Source: Paenibacillus sp. YPG26 (GTDB taxonomy: Bacteria; Bacillota; Bacilli; Paenibacillales; Paenibacillaceae). Taken from it: 64,000 bases of DNA. Location of the stretch: NCBI RefSeq assembly GCF_023704175.1, contig NZ_CP084530.1, forward strand, positions 1,820,001 through 1,884,000. Direction: 5' to 3'. The notes under the pieces are model-generated. The model had not been told where the DNA came from. It did no database searches and saw only the letters and a list, made by a program, of their open reading frames with translations. The translations under genes were made by a program, and so were the position numbers. Below, piece after piece: positions 15,838 to 25,098 of this stretch. Position 1 is the stretch's first letter. The number at the start of each line of letters is the position of its first letter.

Positions 15838-17051
15838 AAGTTCTCGTCATAAATGCGGGCAGCTCTTCTCTAAAATATCAGCTGTACAATATGGAGGATG
15901 AGTCAGTTCTGGCGAAAGGGCTCGTTGAACGGATTGGTATGGATTCCTCTATCCTGACACACAAGCCTACTAATAAAGAAGAAGTTACCGAGGTAAGCGA
16001 GATTCTTGAGCACACTACCGCGATTCGTAAGGTGCTTGAGAAGTTGACAGACAAAGAGCATGGAGTCCTGGACTCCGTTGATGAGATTCAAGCTGTTGGG
16101 CACCGCGTCGTGCACGGCGGTGAGACATTTAAGGGATCCGCGCTTGTAACGAGTGAAGCAAAGGCAGAGATCCGGAGGCTGTTCGACTTGGCTCCGCTGC
16201 ATAATCCGCCGGCTATTATGGGAATTAATGCGGCAGAGAAGAATATGCCGAATGTTCCGCAGGTTGTTGCGTTTGATACCGCCTTCCACCAGACGATGGA
16301 GGAGAAGGTGTTCCTGTATCCTATTCCTAGAGTGTTGTACAAGAAGCATCATGTCCGTAGATACGGAGCACATGGTACATCCCACGAATACGTAAGTAAG
16401 GCAGCTGCCGCGTATCTTGAGCGCCCAATCGAGGATCTTAAGATTATTACCTGCCACATCGGTAACGGTGCCAGTCTTACGGCGGTTAAAGGCGGGGTCT
16501 CTGTAGACACTTCCATGGGGCTAACTCCTCTTGAAGGACTGATGATGGGAACACGAAGCGGGGATCTGGATCCTGCTGTTGTCACTTTTGTCATGAACAA
16601 AGAGGAGCTCTCCATTAGTGAAGTGAATTCCATGCTTAACAAACACAGCGGACTGCTTGCAATCTCCGGTGTGAGCAGTGATATGCGTGACATTACTGAC
16701 GGGATGGAGGCCGGAGAGGCCAATGCTACTCTCGCCTTCGAGATGTATGAGTATCGTCTGCGCAAGTATATCGGTGCCTATGCTGCAGCGATGAACGGGG
16801 TAGACGCAATCGTGTTCACGGCAGGTGTCGGAGAGAACTCCGTCGTTGTCCGCGAGAAGGTGTGCGAGAATCTGTCATACCTGGGCGTTGAGATTGATCC
16901 GGAGCTGAACAAGATCCGTTCAGGAGAGCCGCGCCGGATTTCGTCCGCTAATTCCAAAGTTGAGGTTCTAGTCGTGCCAACGAATGAGGAGCTTGTGATT
17001 GCACGGGATACGAACCGGATTGTTCAGGAAACCAAGCAAGCTAATAATTAA
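15834..17051 (+). CDS. ackA: Acetate kinase
   Basis: 405 residues of the ASKHA fold. It has the N-terminal [13 protein letters not shown] phosphate-binding strand, [67 protein letters not shown] and FTAGVGENS. These match acetate kinase rather than butyrate kinase. It converts acetyl phosphate and ADP to acetate and ATP in overflow metabolism. It overlaps the dehydrogenase by four bases and is followed 26 bases later by asnS, giving an unusual metabolic/translation operon. No cre-like site was found just upstream of the operon. Confidence 0.96.
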   Translation: MKVLVINAGSSSLKYQLYNMEDESVLAKGLVERIGMDSSILTHKPTNKEEVTEVSEILEHTTAIRKVLEKLTDKEHGVLDSVDEIQAVGHRVVHGGETFKGSALVTSEAKAEIRRLFDLAPLHNPPAIMGINAAEKNMPNVPQVVAFDTAFHQTMEEKVFLYPIPRVLYKKHHVRRYGAHGTSHEYVSKAAAAYLERPIEDLKIITCHIGNGASLTAVKGGVSVDTSMGLTPLEGLMMGTRSGDLDPAVVTFVMNKEELSISEVNSMLNKHSGLLAISGVSSDMRDITDGMEAGEANATLAFEMYEYRLRKYIGAYAAAMNGVDAIVFTAGVGENSVVVREKVCENLSYLGVEIDPELNKIRSGEPRRISSANSKVEVLVVPTNEELVIARDTNRIVQETKQANN

Positions 17052-17077
17052 TGCAGCAGTTAGAGGAGCGGGATAAC

Positions 17078-18373
17078 ATGGCGGTCAAGACAGTGATTCG
17101 TCAAGTCGGTAATCATGTAGGGGAGACAGTGACCCTGGGTGCTTGGGTGAACAACAAGCGCTCAAGCGGGAAGATCCAATTCCTGCAGCTTCGTGATGGT
17201 ACTGGTTATATTCAAGGTGTGGTTGTTAAGAGTGAGGTGTCTGAAGAAATATGGGACAAGGCCAAGAGCCTGACCCAGGAGAGCTCACTCTATGTTGAAG
17301 GGGTAATCCGTGAAGAGCCCAGAAGCGCTTCGGGTTATGAGATGACGGTAACTGATATTGAGATCATCCATCTCACAGAGAATTATCCAATAACTCCTAA
17401 AGAGCACGGGGTTGATTTCTTGATGGATCACCGGCACCTGTGGCTTCGTTCTTCGAAGCAGCGTGCCATTATGGTCATCCGGGCCGAGATCATTCGCGCG
17501 ATCCAGCAGTTCTTTGATCATAACGGGTTCACGTTGGTGGATCCGCCAATTTTGACGCCTACCTCCGCAGAGGGAACAACCAATTTGTTCCACACCAAAT
17601 ATTTTGATGAGGATGCTTATCTGACCCAAAGTGGTCAGCTCTATATGGAAGCTGCGGCTATGGCTCTTGGCAAGGTGTATTCCTTCGGACCAACCTTCCG
17701 TGCTGAGAAGTCCAAGACCCGCCGGCATCTGATTGAGTTCTGGATGATCGAACCCGAGATGGCGTTCACGGATCATGAGGAGAGCCTTCAGGTTCAGGAG
17801 AACTTTATTTCTTATGTAGTCCAGTCCGTGCTCAAGAACTGCAGGGCGGAGCTTGAAGCTGTTGGGCGGGATGTCTCCAAGCTGGAGAATATAAAGGCCC
17901 CGTTCCCGCGGATTACTTACGATGAAGCGATTGAGTTCCTTCATACTAAGGAATTTGATATTCCCTGGGGTGAGGATTTCGGTGCCCCACATGAGACGGC
18001 GATTGCCGAACGTTATGATAAGCCCGTCTTTATCACCCACTATCCAAAGGATATCAAAGCTTTCTATATGAAGCCGGATCCGAACCGTCCTGATGTGGTT
18101 CTCTGTGCCGACATGATTGCTCCTGAAGGATATGGTGAGATTATTGGCGGATCACAGCGGATTGATGACCCTGAACTGATGGAAGAACGCTTCAAGGAGC
18201 ACCAACTCTCCACTGAGACCTATCAATGGTATCTGGATCTACGGAAGTATGGATCGGTTCCTCACTCAGGATTTGGTCTTGGGCTTGAGCGGACTGTGGC
18301 CTGGATATGCGGACTTGAGCATGTGCGTGAGACGATTCCATTCCCGCGTACCCTGTACCGTCTGTATCCTTAA
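17078..18373 (+). CDS. asnS: Asparaginyl-tRNA synthetase
   Basis: 431 residues. An N-terminal OB-fold anticodon-binding domain (about 1-110) is followed by a class II core with motif 2 [27 protein letters not shown] and motif 3 [16 protein letters not shown]. It charges tRNA-Asn with asparagine. Start ATG 17078 ([11 protein letters not shown]) has GAGGAG upstream; the frame is open to ATG 17051, which has no such site. It is followed by dnaD, as in B. subtilis. Confidence 0.96.
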   Translation: MAVKTVIRQVGNHVGETVTLGAWVNNKRSSGKIQFLQLRDGTGYIQGVVVKSEVSEEIWDKAKSLTQESSLYVEGVIREEPRSASGYEMTVTDIEIIHLTENYPITPKEHGVDFLMDHRHLWLRSSKQRAIMVIRAEIIRAIQQFFDHNGFTLVDPPILTPTSAEGTTNLFHTKYFDEDAYLTQSGQLYMEAAAMALGKVYSFGPTFRAEKSKTRRHLIEFWMIEPEMAFTDHEESLQVQENFISYVVQSVLKNCRAELEAVGRDVSKLENIKAPFPRITYDEAIEFLHTKEFDIPWGEDFGAPHETAIAERYDKPVFITHYPKDIKAFYMKPDPNRPDVVLCADMIAPEGYGEIIGGSQRIDDPELMEERFKEHQLSTETYQWYLDLRKYGSVPHSGFGLGLERTVAWICGLEHVRETIPFPRTLYRLYP

Positions 18374-18420
18374 GTAATAACAGCTATATGTTGTACCCGA
18401 TTTGAAGAGGTGAACGTGTA

Positions 18421-19119
18421 ATGGATTTGGGTGAGGGTTGGAAGCTTTGGGCGAATGGGATGGCCTTCGGATTGGAAAAGGGTGCAGCGAGCATCCCTTA
18501 CGCTTTGCTGGCTTATTACCGGAAGCTCAAGCTTACCGATACAGAAGCAATGCTGCTGATTCAGCTGCTTGCTTTCAGACAGATAGAGCAATCGGATTTC
18601 CCCTCTATGGAAGAGATTGAGCGGAGAATGGGGGGGACACCCTCTGTGGTAGCCAGCGGAATCCGCAAGCTGATGAAGGATGGATGGCTGTCGATTGATG
18701 AAGTTACTGATTCAGCCGGGATACGCTCAGAACGTTACAATCTGACAGGCATGTACCACAAATTAAGTGTTTGTCTTGCTGAAGAAGCGGCTGCCGAACG
18801 GCAGAAGGATCGCTTCATGATGGACGAAGAGCCTGCTTCCACATCTGCTGAAGACGAGCAGCGCAATCTGTTCTTCGTCTTCGAGAAAGAATTCGCCCGT
18901 CCGCTTTCTCCGATGGAATGTGAGACCATTTCAGGCTGGCTGGATCAAGACGGGTATGTGGATGAACTGATCCGGCTTGCTTTGAAGGAAGCCGTGTTCG
19001 CTGGAAAAGTACACTTCCGATATATTGATCGGATTCTGCTGGAGTGGGGGCGGAATGGGGTCAAGACGGCCCAGGATGCCAAAGAGTATATGAAAAGATT
19101 CCGCGGAAATAACAAATAA
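18421..19119 (+). CDS. dnaD: DnaD, replication initiation/restart protein
   Basis: 232 residues. The N-terminal winged-helix domain (about 20-115; LKLTDTEAMLLIQLLAFRQ and MEEIERRMGGTPSVVASGIRKL) and the C-terminal DnaD/DnaB2-like helical domain (about 140-220) are both present. The latter contains LSPMECETISGWLDQ and the YIDRILLEWGRNGVKT tail motif. DnaD helps load the replicative helicase with DnaB and DnaI at oriC and stalled forks in Firmicutes. ATG 18421 follows GAGGTG. In B. subtilis nth follows dnaD directly; here nth lies 23 kb downstream. Confidence 0.94.
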   Translation: MDLGEGWKLWANGMAFGLEKGAASIPYALLAYYRKLKLTDTEAMLLIQLLAFRQIEQSDFPSMEEIERRMGGTPSVVASGIRKLMKDGWLSIDEVTDSAGIRSERYNLTGMYHKLSVCLAEEAAAERQKDRFMMDEEPASTSAEDEQRNLFFVFEKEFARPLSPMECETISGWLDQDGYVDELIRLALKEAVFAGKVHFRYIDRILLEWGRNGVKTAQDAKEYMKRFRGNNK

Positions 19120-19131
19120 GGTCCTATACTG

Positions 19132-19175
19132 GAGGTTGATCCATCAGCAGAGTCTGATCGGAGCAGCCTCTTTTT
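19132..19175 (+). terminator. Rho-independent terminator after dnaD
   Basis: GAGG-TG-TCC-CAG on the left pairs with CTG-GGA-CA-CCTC on the right with small bulges, followed by TTTTT. Confidence 0.75.
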
Positions 19176-19290
19176 ACATAGCAGAAGCATTCCTTGTCAC
19201 AACTACTATAATTAATCATAGGAACATCTGAACTAAACTAATATAATCATGCAAAAAAATATGAAATTCATGCAGGGGTCAACTTCTCTC

Positions 19291-19872
19291 ATGACGTCTA
19301 TTAGTTGGAAGGAGGGGAGAGATATAGAAGAGGAACAACGGATCAGCCAGATCCTGCAAGGGAACCAGGAGGCGTTCAGACAGCTGGTGAATGACTACGG
19401 CCCTTATCTGTACCGGATGGCTTACTCGGTGCTGCATGATCAGAAGGAAGCGGAGGACACCGCGCAGGAGACGTTCATTCAGGTCTACAAGTCTCTCCCC
19501 GAGTATCGTTCTCAAGGCTTCAAGACATGGATCACGCGGATCTGCATCAACAAAGCAATTGACTGCAAGCGAAGGCGTATACGCCGCAGAGAAGATGAGT
19601 GGGAGAATGAAGAAGTACTACAGCATATTCCGGCCGCGGAGGGGGATGCGCTGGATAGCCTGGTAAGAAAGGAACGTATTCAGAGAGTGGCCAGCCGGAT
19701 TCATGAGCTTCCGGATTCTCATAAAGAGATCGTAACAGCCTTTTACTTGAATGAGATGAGCTATGAGCAGATTGCCGCCGCACAGAGCATTGCGGTGAAG
19801 ACGGTGGAATCCCGGCTCTATCGGGCAAGACACTGGATAAGGGAGCATTGGAAGGAGGAGGATTGGTCGTGA
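19291..19872 (+). CDS. ECF-type RNA polymerase sigma factor
   Basis: About 193 residues. Region 2 is GNQEAFRQLVNDYGPYLYRMAY followed by EAEDTAQETFIQVYKSL; region 4 is IHELPDSHKEIVTAFYLNEMSYEQIA and VESRLYRARHWI. It directs RNA polymerase to stress-type promoters and is presumably held inactive by the product of the overlapping next gene. The start is uncertain. In-frame ATGs are at 19249, 19261, 19270 and 19291, none with a well-spaced site. A strong GGAAGGAGGGG at 19307-19317 sits 8 bases before an in-frame ATA at 19324, which would give DIEEEQRIS as the N-terminus. No target promoters can be named. Confidence 0.88.
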   Translation: MTSISWKEGRDIEEEQRISQILQGNQEAFRQLVNDYGPYLYRMAYSVLHDQKEAEDTAQETFIQVYKSLPEYRSQGFKTWITRICINKAIDCKRRRIRRREDEWENEEVLQHIPAAEGDALDSLVRKERIQRVASRIHELPDSHKEIVTAFYLNEMSYEQIAAAQSIAVKTVESRLYRARHWIREHWKEEDWS

Positions 19873-20321
19873 CTGATGGCACGCAGCGGCAAGAAATGTG
19901 GAGACAGTACATACTTGGTGAATTAAGTCCCGGCAAGCGGGATGAGCTGGATCAATGGTTAGCTGAAGATGAGACCGCATTAGAAGAATATTTGGTTGTG
20001 TTCGAAAGTATGGAGCATCCCATTGGGGATTTGCCTGACATATATGCATTTACTGACCGGGTGATGAATGCCTTACCGGTAAATGATTCCTCAGTGAATC
20101 AGCCACTTCAGCTTCATCGTAAGTGGGCTTGGATTAAGCATCCAATCACGCATTATACGATAGCCGCGTCTATTACTCTGCTGCTTATAACCTCTGGATT
20201 CTTCGATCGGCTGGAGCAGAACGCTGATCATTTGTGGAGTGGAGATAACGGTTCTATCAGTGAGCAGTGGCTGAGCCGGACTACAAGCTGGCTGGATTCT
20301 TGGAATAGATCTGATAAGTGA
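19869..20321 (+). CDS. Putative anti-sigma factor, single-pass membrane protein
   Basis: 150 residues. The cytoplasmic N-terminal part (1-95) has the segment MWRQYILGELSPGKRDELDQWLAEDE, reminiscent of anti-sigma helices. A membrane segment follows (about 97-115; YTIAASITLLLITSGFF), then a short outer tail. No HxxxCxxC zinc motif is present. The GTG at 19869 shares the GTGA with the sigma factor stop, and AAGGAGGAGG lies about 9 bases upstream. The role is inferred from position and layout. A zinc-less anti-sigma factor of this kind fits many Firmicute ECF pairs. Confidence 0.6.
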   Translation: MTDGTQRQEMWRQYILGELSPGKRDELDQWLAEDETALEEYLVVFESMEHPIGDLPDIYAFTDRVMNALPVNDSSVNQPLQLHRKWAWIKHPITHYTIAASITLLLITSGFFDRLEQNADHLWSGDNGSISEQWLSRTTSWLDSWNRSDK

Positions 20322-20334
20322 AAGGATGAATGAA

Positions 20335-21444
20335 ATGCCGGTAATACGTAATCGGGTAACGGCTTTTTTTATGAATTTTCTGCCCGGCCTTGGCCATTTA
20401 TATTGGGGTAAAAAGATAAGATGTTTCTTCTATATGCTGTTCTTCTGCGGATTTTTGTTGGGAGGGTTCACACTAGCCCTGCTATCTAATCATGGTGAGC
20501 CATTTGTGTTCGGTATTGTCTGCGCGGCTTTGGTATGGGGAATCAGCATGTTTGACCTGTTCATTGTGCTGCTGAAGGATTACCCCAATCAGGGGTATAA
20601 CTCAGGTTATCCAAGCCCTGAGAACAGCAGCCGACTTGATGCGGAACGCTTCTTCACCATTTTGCTCTCTTTCGTGCCTGGCCTGGGACACTTCTATATG
20701 GGGCTTATGCAGAGAGGGCTATCGTTTCTCGTTGCCTTCTTCGGAACAATTACAATGCTCGTCTTTCTCGCCGGGATTACTAACGATTCAGTTCTGGTCT
20801 TCCTGTGTGTACTGCCTGTAATCTGGTTGTACTGCATGTTCGATGCGGTGCAGTGCATTCACCGCAAATTATCGGGAGAAGTATTAACAGACCGGACTCT
20901 CTTCGGCGATTGGGAGATTAGCCGGGAGAGCGGGCGGAGAAGCAAGTTCTTAGCTACCTTGTTGTCTGTAATTCCTGGTGCCGGCCAGATGTATATGGGA
21001 CTTCAAAAGCGGGGACTCCAGCTCATGGTCTTGTTCCTGGGAACATTCTATATCATTGATGTGATCCGGTTGTCCTTGTTCCTGCTCCTGCTTCCTTTGA
21101 TCTGGTTTTACAGCTTCTTCGATGGACTCCAGATCGTCAGCAGATATGGAAGAGAGCCTTTGATTGACAAGCCTCTGATAGTGGCCCTCGGGAATCATAG
21201 GCGCTTGCTTGGAACCATCTTGCTGCTCTTGGGTATGTATTATATCAGTATGAATATGATTGTGCCCTGCCTGGCAGCTCATTTTCCGGAGCTCTGGATT
21301 GAGTATCGTGTTAATAAATATTTGAAGCCTTTCATTGTATCGGTTGTGTTGATTGGCGGGGGATTGAGGCTGCTTACAGGCAGTAAGCGTAAGGTTGCCA
21401 AGAATCATGTGGAGATTAGCAACTTTGATCATGACCGATTATAG
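20335..21444 (+). CDS. Polytopic membrane protein with three TM2-like repeats
   Basis: 369 residues, mostly hydrophobic. The motif F-x-PG-x-G-x-x-Y-x-G recurs three times: FLPGLGHLYWG, FVPGLGHFYMG and VIPGAGQMYMG, near residues 12, 110 and 215. Each is followed by a KRG/QRG basic patch and two membrane helices. This suggests internal triplication of a TM2-domain-like unit; a last helical pair lies near the C-terminus. ATG 20335 is 8 bases after AAAGGA, whereas ATG 20326 would overlap it. It follows the anti-sigma gene by 13 bases and is probably in the same operon. Function unknown. Confidence 0.7.
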   Translation: MPVIRNRVTAFFMNFLPGLGHLYWGKKIRCFFYMLFFCGFLLGGFTLALLSNHGEPFVFGIVCAALVWGISMFDLFIVLLKDYPNQGYNSGYPSPENSSRLDAERFFTILLSFVPGLGHFYMGLMQRGLSFLVAFFGTITMLVFLAGITNDSVLVFLCVLPVIWLYCMFDAVQCIHRKLSGEVLTDRTLFGDWEISRESGRRSKFLATLLSVIPGAGQMYMGLQKRGLQLMVLFLGTFYIIDVIRLSLFLLLLPLIWFYSFFDGLQIVSRYGREPLIDKPLIVALGNHRRLLGTILLLLGMYYISMNMIVPCLAAHFPELWIEYRVNKYLKPFIVSVVLIGGGLRLLTGSKRKVAKNHVEISNFDHDRL

Positions 21445-21538
21445 AATCTTTGATTTGGCAGAAGTGCCTCAAGCCAGACTTTATACAAGTGTTAACTTGG
21501 GTTTGATATTATGGCAGGTGGGATAGGAACGTAAGAAG

Positions 21539-21612
21539 AGGAGACACAAGGTCCATGTCATTTGGTTAAGCTATATCAATGACATGGAGCGCTTGGTGCC
21601 TCCCCTTTTTTT
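21539..21612 (+). terminator. Large terminator between convergent genes
   Basis: AATGACATGG (after a loop) pairs with CCATGTCATT. Outer GGAG/CTCC and AAG/CTT pairs extend the stem, and it ends in seven T on the + strand. It separates the sigma operon from the minus-strand mtnB. No gene is seen in 21445-21677. Confidence 0.75.
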
Positions 21613-21677
21613 GATTGAACTATAATTGAATCACAGACGGATATGATGACCAGTGAATGGATAAGTGTTCCGTGCTA

Positions 21678-22322
21678 CTATTGACGGAGAGCTAAGCTCC
21701 GGTAAATATGCTCAAAAATAAACTCAAACGATTCCAAGTGGCGTTTGGCCTCAAACGCATTCGCTCCCCAAGCATAGATGCCATGATTGCGCAGCACGAT
21801 TCCCGGGATATCCGGATTCAGTGCAGCTGGAATCAGCTCGGCAATCCGAGGTATCTCTGCATAGTTCGGAACGACAGGAATCTCAATACGGGCATTCTCT
21901 TCCCAGATTCCCAAGCCTTTAATCAGCTCAATTCCTTGAGCAGGAATTGCTCCTTTGTCGCCATAACCTTCACTAATGATGTTGTTGTAGATGGTATGTA
22001 CGTGGAAGATCGCACCGCAACCGGTAAGGCGGTAGATCTCGGCATGGATGAGGGTCTCCGCACTAGGCTTTAAGCTGGTAGCTTCGCAGGGACGGCCTTG
22101 CTGATCCACGAACAGGAAGTCCTCGGGTGTATGGACGGATTTGTCTTTGCCGCTTGAAGTTACGGCGAAATGAAAGGTATCGGTTGAGAATTCACCTACG
22201 CGAATCGACAGATTACCGCTAGTGCCAGGGAACCAGCCGCGGGCAGCGAACTGTTCCTTCACCTTACGGAGCTCATCAAGAGCTCCAAGCTTCTCCTCGA
22301 GGGGGATATTAGTGAAACTCAT
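21678..22322 (-). CDS. mtnB: MtnB, methylthioribulose-1-phosphate dehydratase
   Basis: A 214-residue class II aldolase/fuculose-aldolase-fold protein. GWFPGTSGNLSIRV and AIFHVHTIYNN carry the zinc-binding His-x-His pair; FVDQQGRP and IVLRNHGIYAWG contribute the third His. It converts methylthioribulose-1-phosphate to 2,3-diketo-5-methylthiopentyl-1-phosphate in methionine salvage, the step before MtnW. It is the last gene of a minus-strand operon, and its start shares ATGA with the mtnX stop. No mtnD follows, unlike B. subtilis. Confidence 0.94.
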   Translation of the reverse strand: MSFTNIPLEEKLGALDELRKVKEQFAARGWFPGTSGNLSIRVGEFSTDTFHFAVTSSGKDKSVHTPEDFLFVDQQGRPCEATSLKPSAETLIHAEIYRLTGCGAIFHVHTIYNNIISEGYGDKGAIPAQGIELIKGLGIWEENARIEIPVVPNYAEIPRIAELIPAALNPDIPGIVLRNHGIYAWGANAFEAKRHLESFEFIFEHIYRSLALRQ

Positions 22323-22996
22323 CGTCTATATTCGCCTTCTCTCTTCTTGAAATCCTCAGTAATCTCTACAAATGTCTCAAAAGGGATGTGAGGTACACCG
22401 AGCTCTATACACTTCTCCGTCAGATGAGACCGGGAATAGATCCGGTCCGCCAGCTTCGCTGCTTCGAAGTCCGTTAAGCTGTCGCCGATCAGAATTCGTT
22501 CGTAGCGGTCAGCAGGGAACCTGCGCATAACCGTAGTCTTGCACATCCCGCAATCATTACTGCAATGTTCGTCACAGAGGTGCGGCCAGGTAATCTTGAT
22601 ATGGGATCCTGTGAAATCGGAACCGTTACAGTAGATATGGTCAGAAGGGATGTCAAAGGGCGCAAGAAGTGGCTGTACAAAAAAGTCAATGCCTCCGCTT
22701 GTGACATAGAAGGGGATGTCCCTGCTCCTCAGATAACCCAGGAATTCACGAAAACCTTCCCGTATACCAGCCTGGTTGAGCACGAACTCAAGAATCTCTT
22801 CACGTCTGTCAGAAGGGAGCAGCGCGAACATGGCACCGACGCCCTCATGGATCGACAGCTCTCCGGCAACCGTCCGCTCCATGATCGGTTCGTAGCCCTC
22901 AGGCTTGAAATGCTTCATAATCGCTACAATATTGTCGCTGTTCGTGATGGTTCCGTCGAAATCACAGAAGACGACGGGCTCTAAGTTAGAACTCAT
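22319..22996 (-). CDS. mtnX: MtnX, 2-hydroxy-3-keto-5-methylthiopentenyl-1-phosphate phosphatase
   Basis: 225 residues, HAD superfamily. The catalytic motif [13 protein letters not shown] lies near the N-terminus, [10 protein letters not shown] provides motif II, and [14 protein letters not shown] provides motif IV. A cysteine-rich insert ([12 protein letters not shown]) is seen in the middle. It dephosphorylates the MtnW product to the acireductone. ATG at 22996 has GGGGAGG just upstream and overlaps the mtnW stop by four bases; the frame is open further to TTG 23011. Confidence 0.92.
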   Translation of the reverse strand: MSSNLEPVVFCDFDGTITNSDNIVAIMKHFKPEGYEPIMERTVAGELSIHEGVGAMFALLPSDRREEILEFVLNQAGIREGFREFLGYLRSRDIPFYVTSGGIDFFVQPLLAPFDIPSDHIYCNGSDFTGSHIKITWPHLCDEHCSNDCGMCKTTVMRRFPADRYERILIGDSLTDFEAAKLADRIYSRSHLTEKCIELGVPHIPFETFVEITEDFKKREGEYRR

Positions 22997-24207
22997 TTCT
23001 TGCCTCCCCAAATGTTGAGAGCTCCTTGAAGCTCGGGATTGGTCGTGGCTGCCTCTTCCAGAGATATGCCCTTCAGACTAGCATCGATGGCTTGGAGGAA
23101 CGCTTGTCCGCCGGCAGCGGCGCCGCCCGGGTGACCATGGATGCCTCCACCGGCATTAACAACGACATCATTGCCGAAATCAGCAAGCAGTTGAGGTACA
23201 AGACCTGGATGAATACCCGCGGAAGGAACAGGGAAGCTGGTCTTCTGCGGTAGATCAATCCGTACAAGCTCATGGCGGATCGCCAGATTCTCTTCCCTTG
23301 GCATCACGACGGAACCATAAGGGGAAGGGAAGAGCACCAGATCCGCACCTGCCGTACGCATCAGCTTGCCAAGCAGCAGTGAAGCAGAAATCCCGTACTG
23401 GGGTGATGGATAGAGCGCTCCTGCGAGAGAAGGATGGGCAGCAATAGGAATCCGGATATCCGGGTCACCGCTCAGTTCCTGAAGAACATCCAGTCCGTAA
23501 GCAAGCGGGCTGAACAGCAGGGCAGTCGCCCCGGCGTTCATAGCTTTGAGGGCCTGGCTTCGGAGCTGCGAAGTGGGTCCGGTCAAATTCACCGCGTACA
23601 GCAGCTTCTTGCCTGTCGTCCGCTCTGCTTCTTCTGCAGCTTTCCTGCATACCTCGGCTCTTCGTTCGATCGGGGTAAGCGGGTTCTCGAACAGAATTTC
23701 ATCGTCCTTAATCAAGTCTACGCCGCCCAGCGCCTGAGCCAGGAACTGTTCCTTCAGCCCTTCAAGATCATATCCAACCACAGATTTGAAAATGCTCATC
23801 AGAAGGGGCCGTTCAGGTGCAGCAAGAAGGCTGCGAATGCCCGGAATCCCGAATTTGGGACCAGGGAAGCCTGTAAGGAAGTCATCCGAGAAGCCCAGAT
23901 CCAGAAGTTTAATCTGCCCATCCATAGAGATTTTGCCAAATGCCGTGATCAGCAAGGCTGGAAGGTCTCTGGTAAAGTTGATGTCCGGGTAAGCAATCGT
24001 CACGTCGGCATACCGTTCAGATTCTTTGGAACTTTCATGCTCCTCAATGTGAACGACATGGCCAAGGTGCTTCCGCATGCTCTCCTGCTTGAGCTGTGGA
24101 AGCTCTGTCCAGCTGCCGACTGTCATGCCTACGGCGATGGATTCTGCTTTGCGGCGGAAGTCTGCTTTGGCGTCATGAATTCTGTAAGTGGCCGTGCAAT
24201 AGCTCAT
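22993..24207 (-). CDS. mtnW: MtnW, 2,3-diketo-5-methylthiopentyl-1-phosphate enolase (RuBisCO-like)
   Basis: 404 residues, a form IV RuBisCO-like protein. The metal and carbamate site LIKDDE is present (Lys167, with Asp169 and Glu170). So are [32 protein letters not shown] and [17 protein letters not shown]. It enolises the MtnB product without carbon fixation. The order proC-mtnW-mtnX-mtnB is continuous with four-base overlaps. The ATG at 24207 overlaps the proC stop, so translation is coupled to a proline gene, which is unusual. Confidence 0.95.
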   Translation of the reverse strand: MSYCTATYRIHDAKADFRRKAESIAVGMTVGSWTELPQLKQESMRKHLGHVVHIEEHESSKESERYADVTIAYPDINFTRDLPALLITAFGKISMDGQIKLLDLGFSDDFLTGFPGPKFGIPGIRSLLAAPERPLLMSIFKSVVGYDLEGLKEQFLAQALGGVDLIKDDEILFENPLTPIERRAEVCRKAAEEAERTTGKKLLYAVNLTGPTSQLRSQALKAMNAGATALLFSPLAYGLDVLQELSGDPDIRIPIAAHPSLAGALYPSPQYGISASLLLGKLMRTAGADLVLFPSPYGSVVMPREENLAIRHELVRIDLPQKTSFPVPSAGIHPGLVPQLLADFGNDVVVNAGGGIHGHPGGAAAGGQAFLQAIDASLKGISLEEAATTNPELQGALNIWGGKK

Positions 24208-25082
24208 GATAGTGCCTCCTCTACAGCTGCACCCATCTCGCGGGAACGTTCTGCACAGCGACGTACAGCTGCTTTGACCGTCTCGGTGAAGCCGGCGCCT
24301 TCAAACACCTCAAGAGCAGCCTGAGTGGAGCCATTAGGTGAGGTGATGGCTTTGCGAAGACTGGCGGGGTCTTCACCTGTCTGTATCATCATGTTCGCAG
24401 CACCAAGAACAGTCTGCACAGTAAGCTCGCGAGCTTGCTCCGCACTTAATCCGCCTTCAATGCCTCCAGCGATCATCGCTTCCATCATGTAGTAGATGTA
24501 AGCTGGTCCGCTGCCGGATATTCCGGTTAGAATGTCCATTTGTTCTTCTGGGATTACGCTAACAAGGCCGACTGCCTTGAAGATCGAGAGGACCTGCTGG
24601 CTGTGCTCCTCAGATACCTCACTCGAGAAGGCGATGCCGGTTGCTCCAAGTCCTATGGAGCTTGAGGTGTTGGGCATGGTACGTGCAACGGGCTGTGTAC
24701 GGCCGAGCAGAGCATGAATCGTATTGATCGATAGACCTGCAATGACAGAAATGATAAGCTGGTCGTCGCGAAGGAGGGGGCCAAGCGCCTTAAGCGCTTC
24801 GCCGGCATCCTTAGGCTTCATGGCAAGCACCAGAATAGAGGCTTCCTGCAGAAGCTTCTCCTTTGTCTGGGCGTCTGAGGCAGCCCGTACCCCATAAGTA
24901 TTGTGCAGGAATTCAATCCGCTCCTGACTGCTGCGGTTGATCATGGAGATTTGGTCAGGCTTGGCGACAGCTGTATTGATAAGACCGCGGACAATTGCCT
25001 CGGCCATGGATCCCGCGCCATAGAAGCAGATGTTCAACTGATCTGTAATGGACCCGGATGACGGGTTGGATCGATCGGACAT
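24204..25082 (-). CDS. proC: ProC, pyrroline-5-carboxylate reductase
   Basis: 292 residues. The N-terminal NADPH fold has [32 protein letters not shown] and ISVIAGLSI. The C-terminal dimer domain has the signature [16 protein letters not shown] and [14 protein letters not shown]. Last step of proline synthesis. ATG 25082 ([11 protein letters not shown]) has AAAGGAGGAGA upstream; an upstream open frame inside proA is ignored. It lies 16 bases after proA and overlaps mtnW by 4 bases. Confidence 0.95.
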   Translation of the reverse strand: MSDRSNPSSGSITDQLNICFYGAGSMAEAIVRGLINTAVAKPDQISMINRSSQERIEFLHNTYGVRAASDAQTKEKLLQEASILVLAMKPKDAGEALKALGPLLRDDQLIISVIAGLSINTIHALLGRTQPVARTMPNTSSSIGLGATGIAFSSEVSEEHSQQVLSIFKAVGLVSVIPEEQMDILTGISGSGPAYIYYMMEAMIAGGIEGGLSAEQARELTVQTVLGAANMMIQTGEDPASLRKAITSPNGSTQAALEVFEGAGFTETVKAAVRRCAERSREMGAAVEEALS

Positions 25083-25098
25083 GGTAGTCTCTCCTCCT

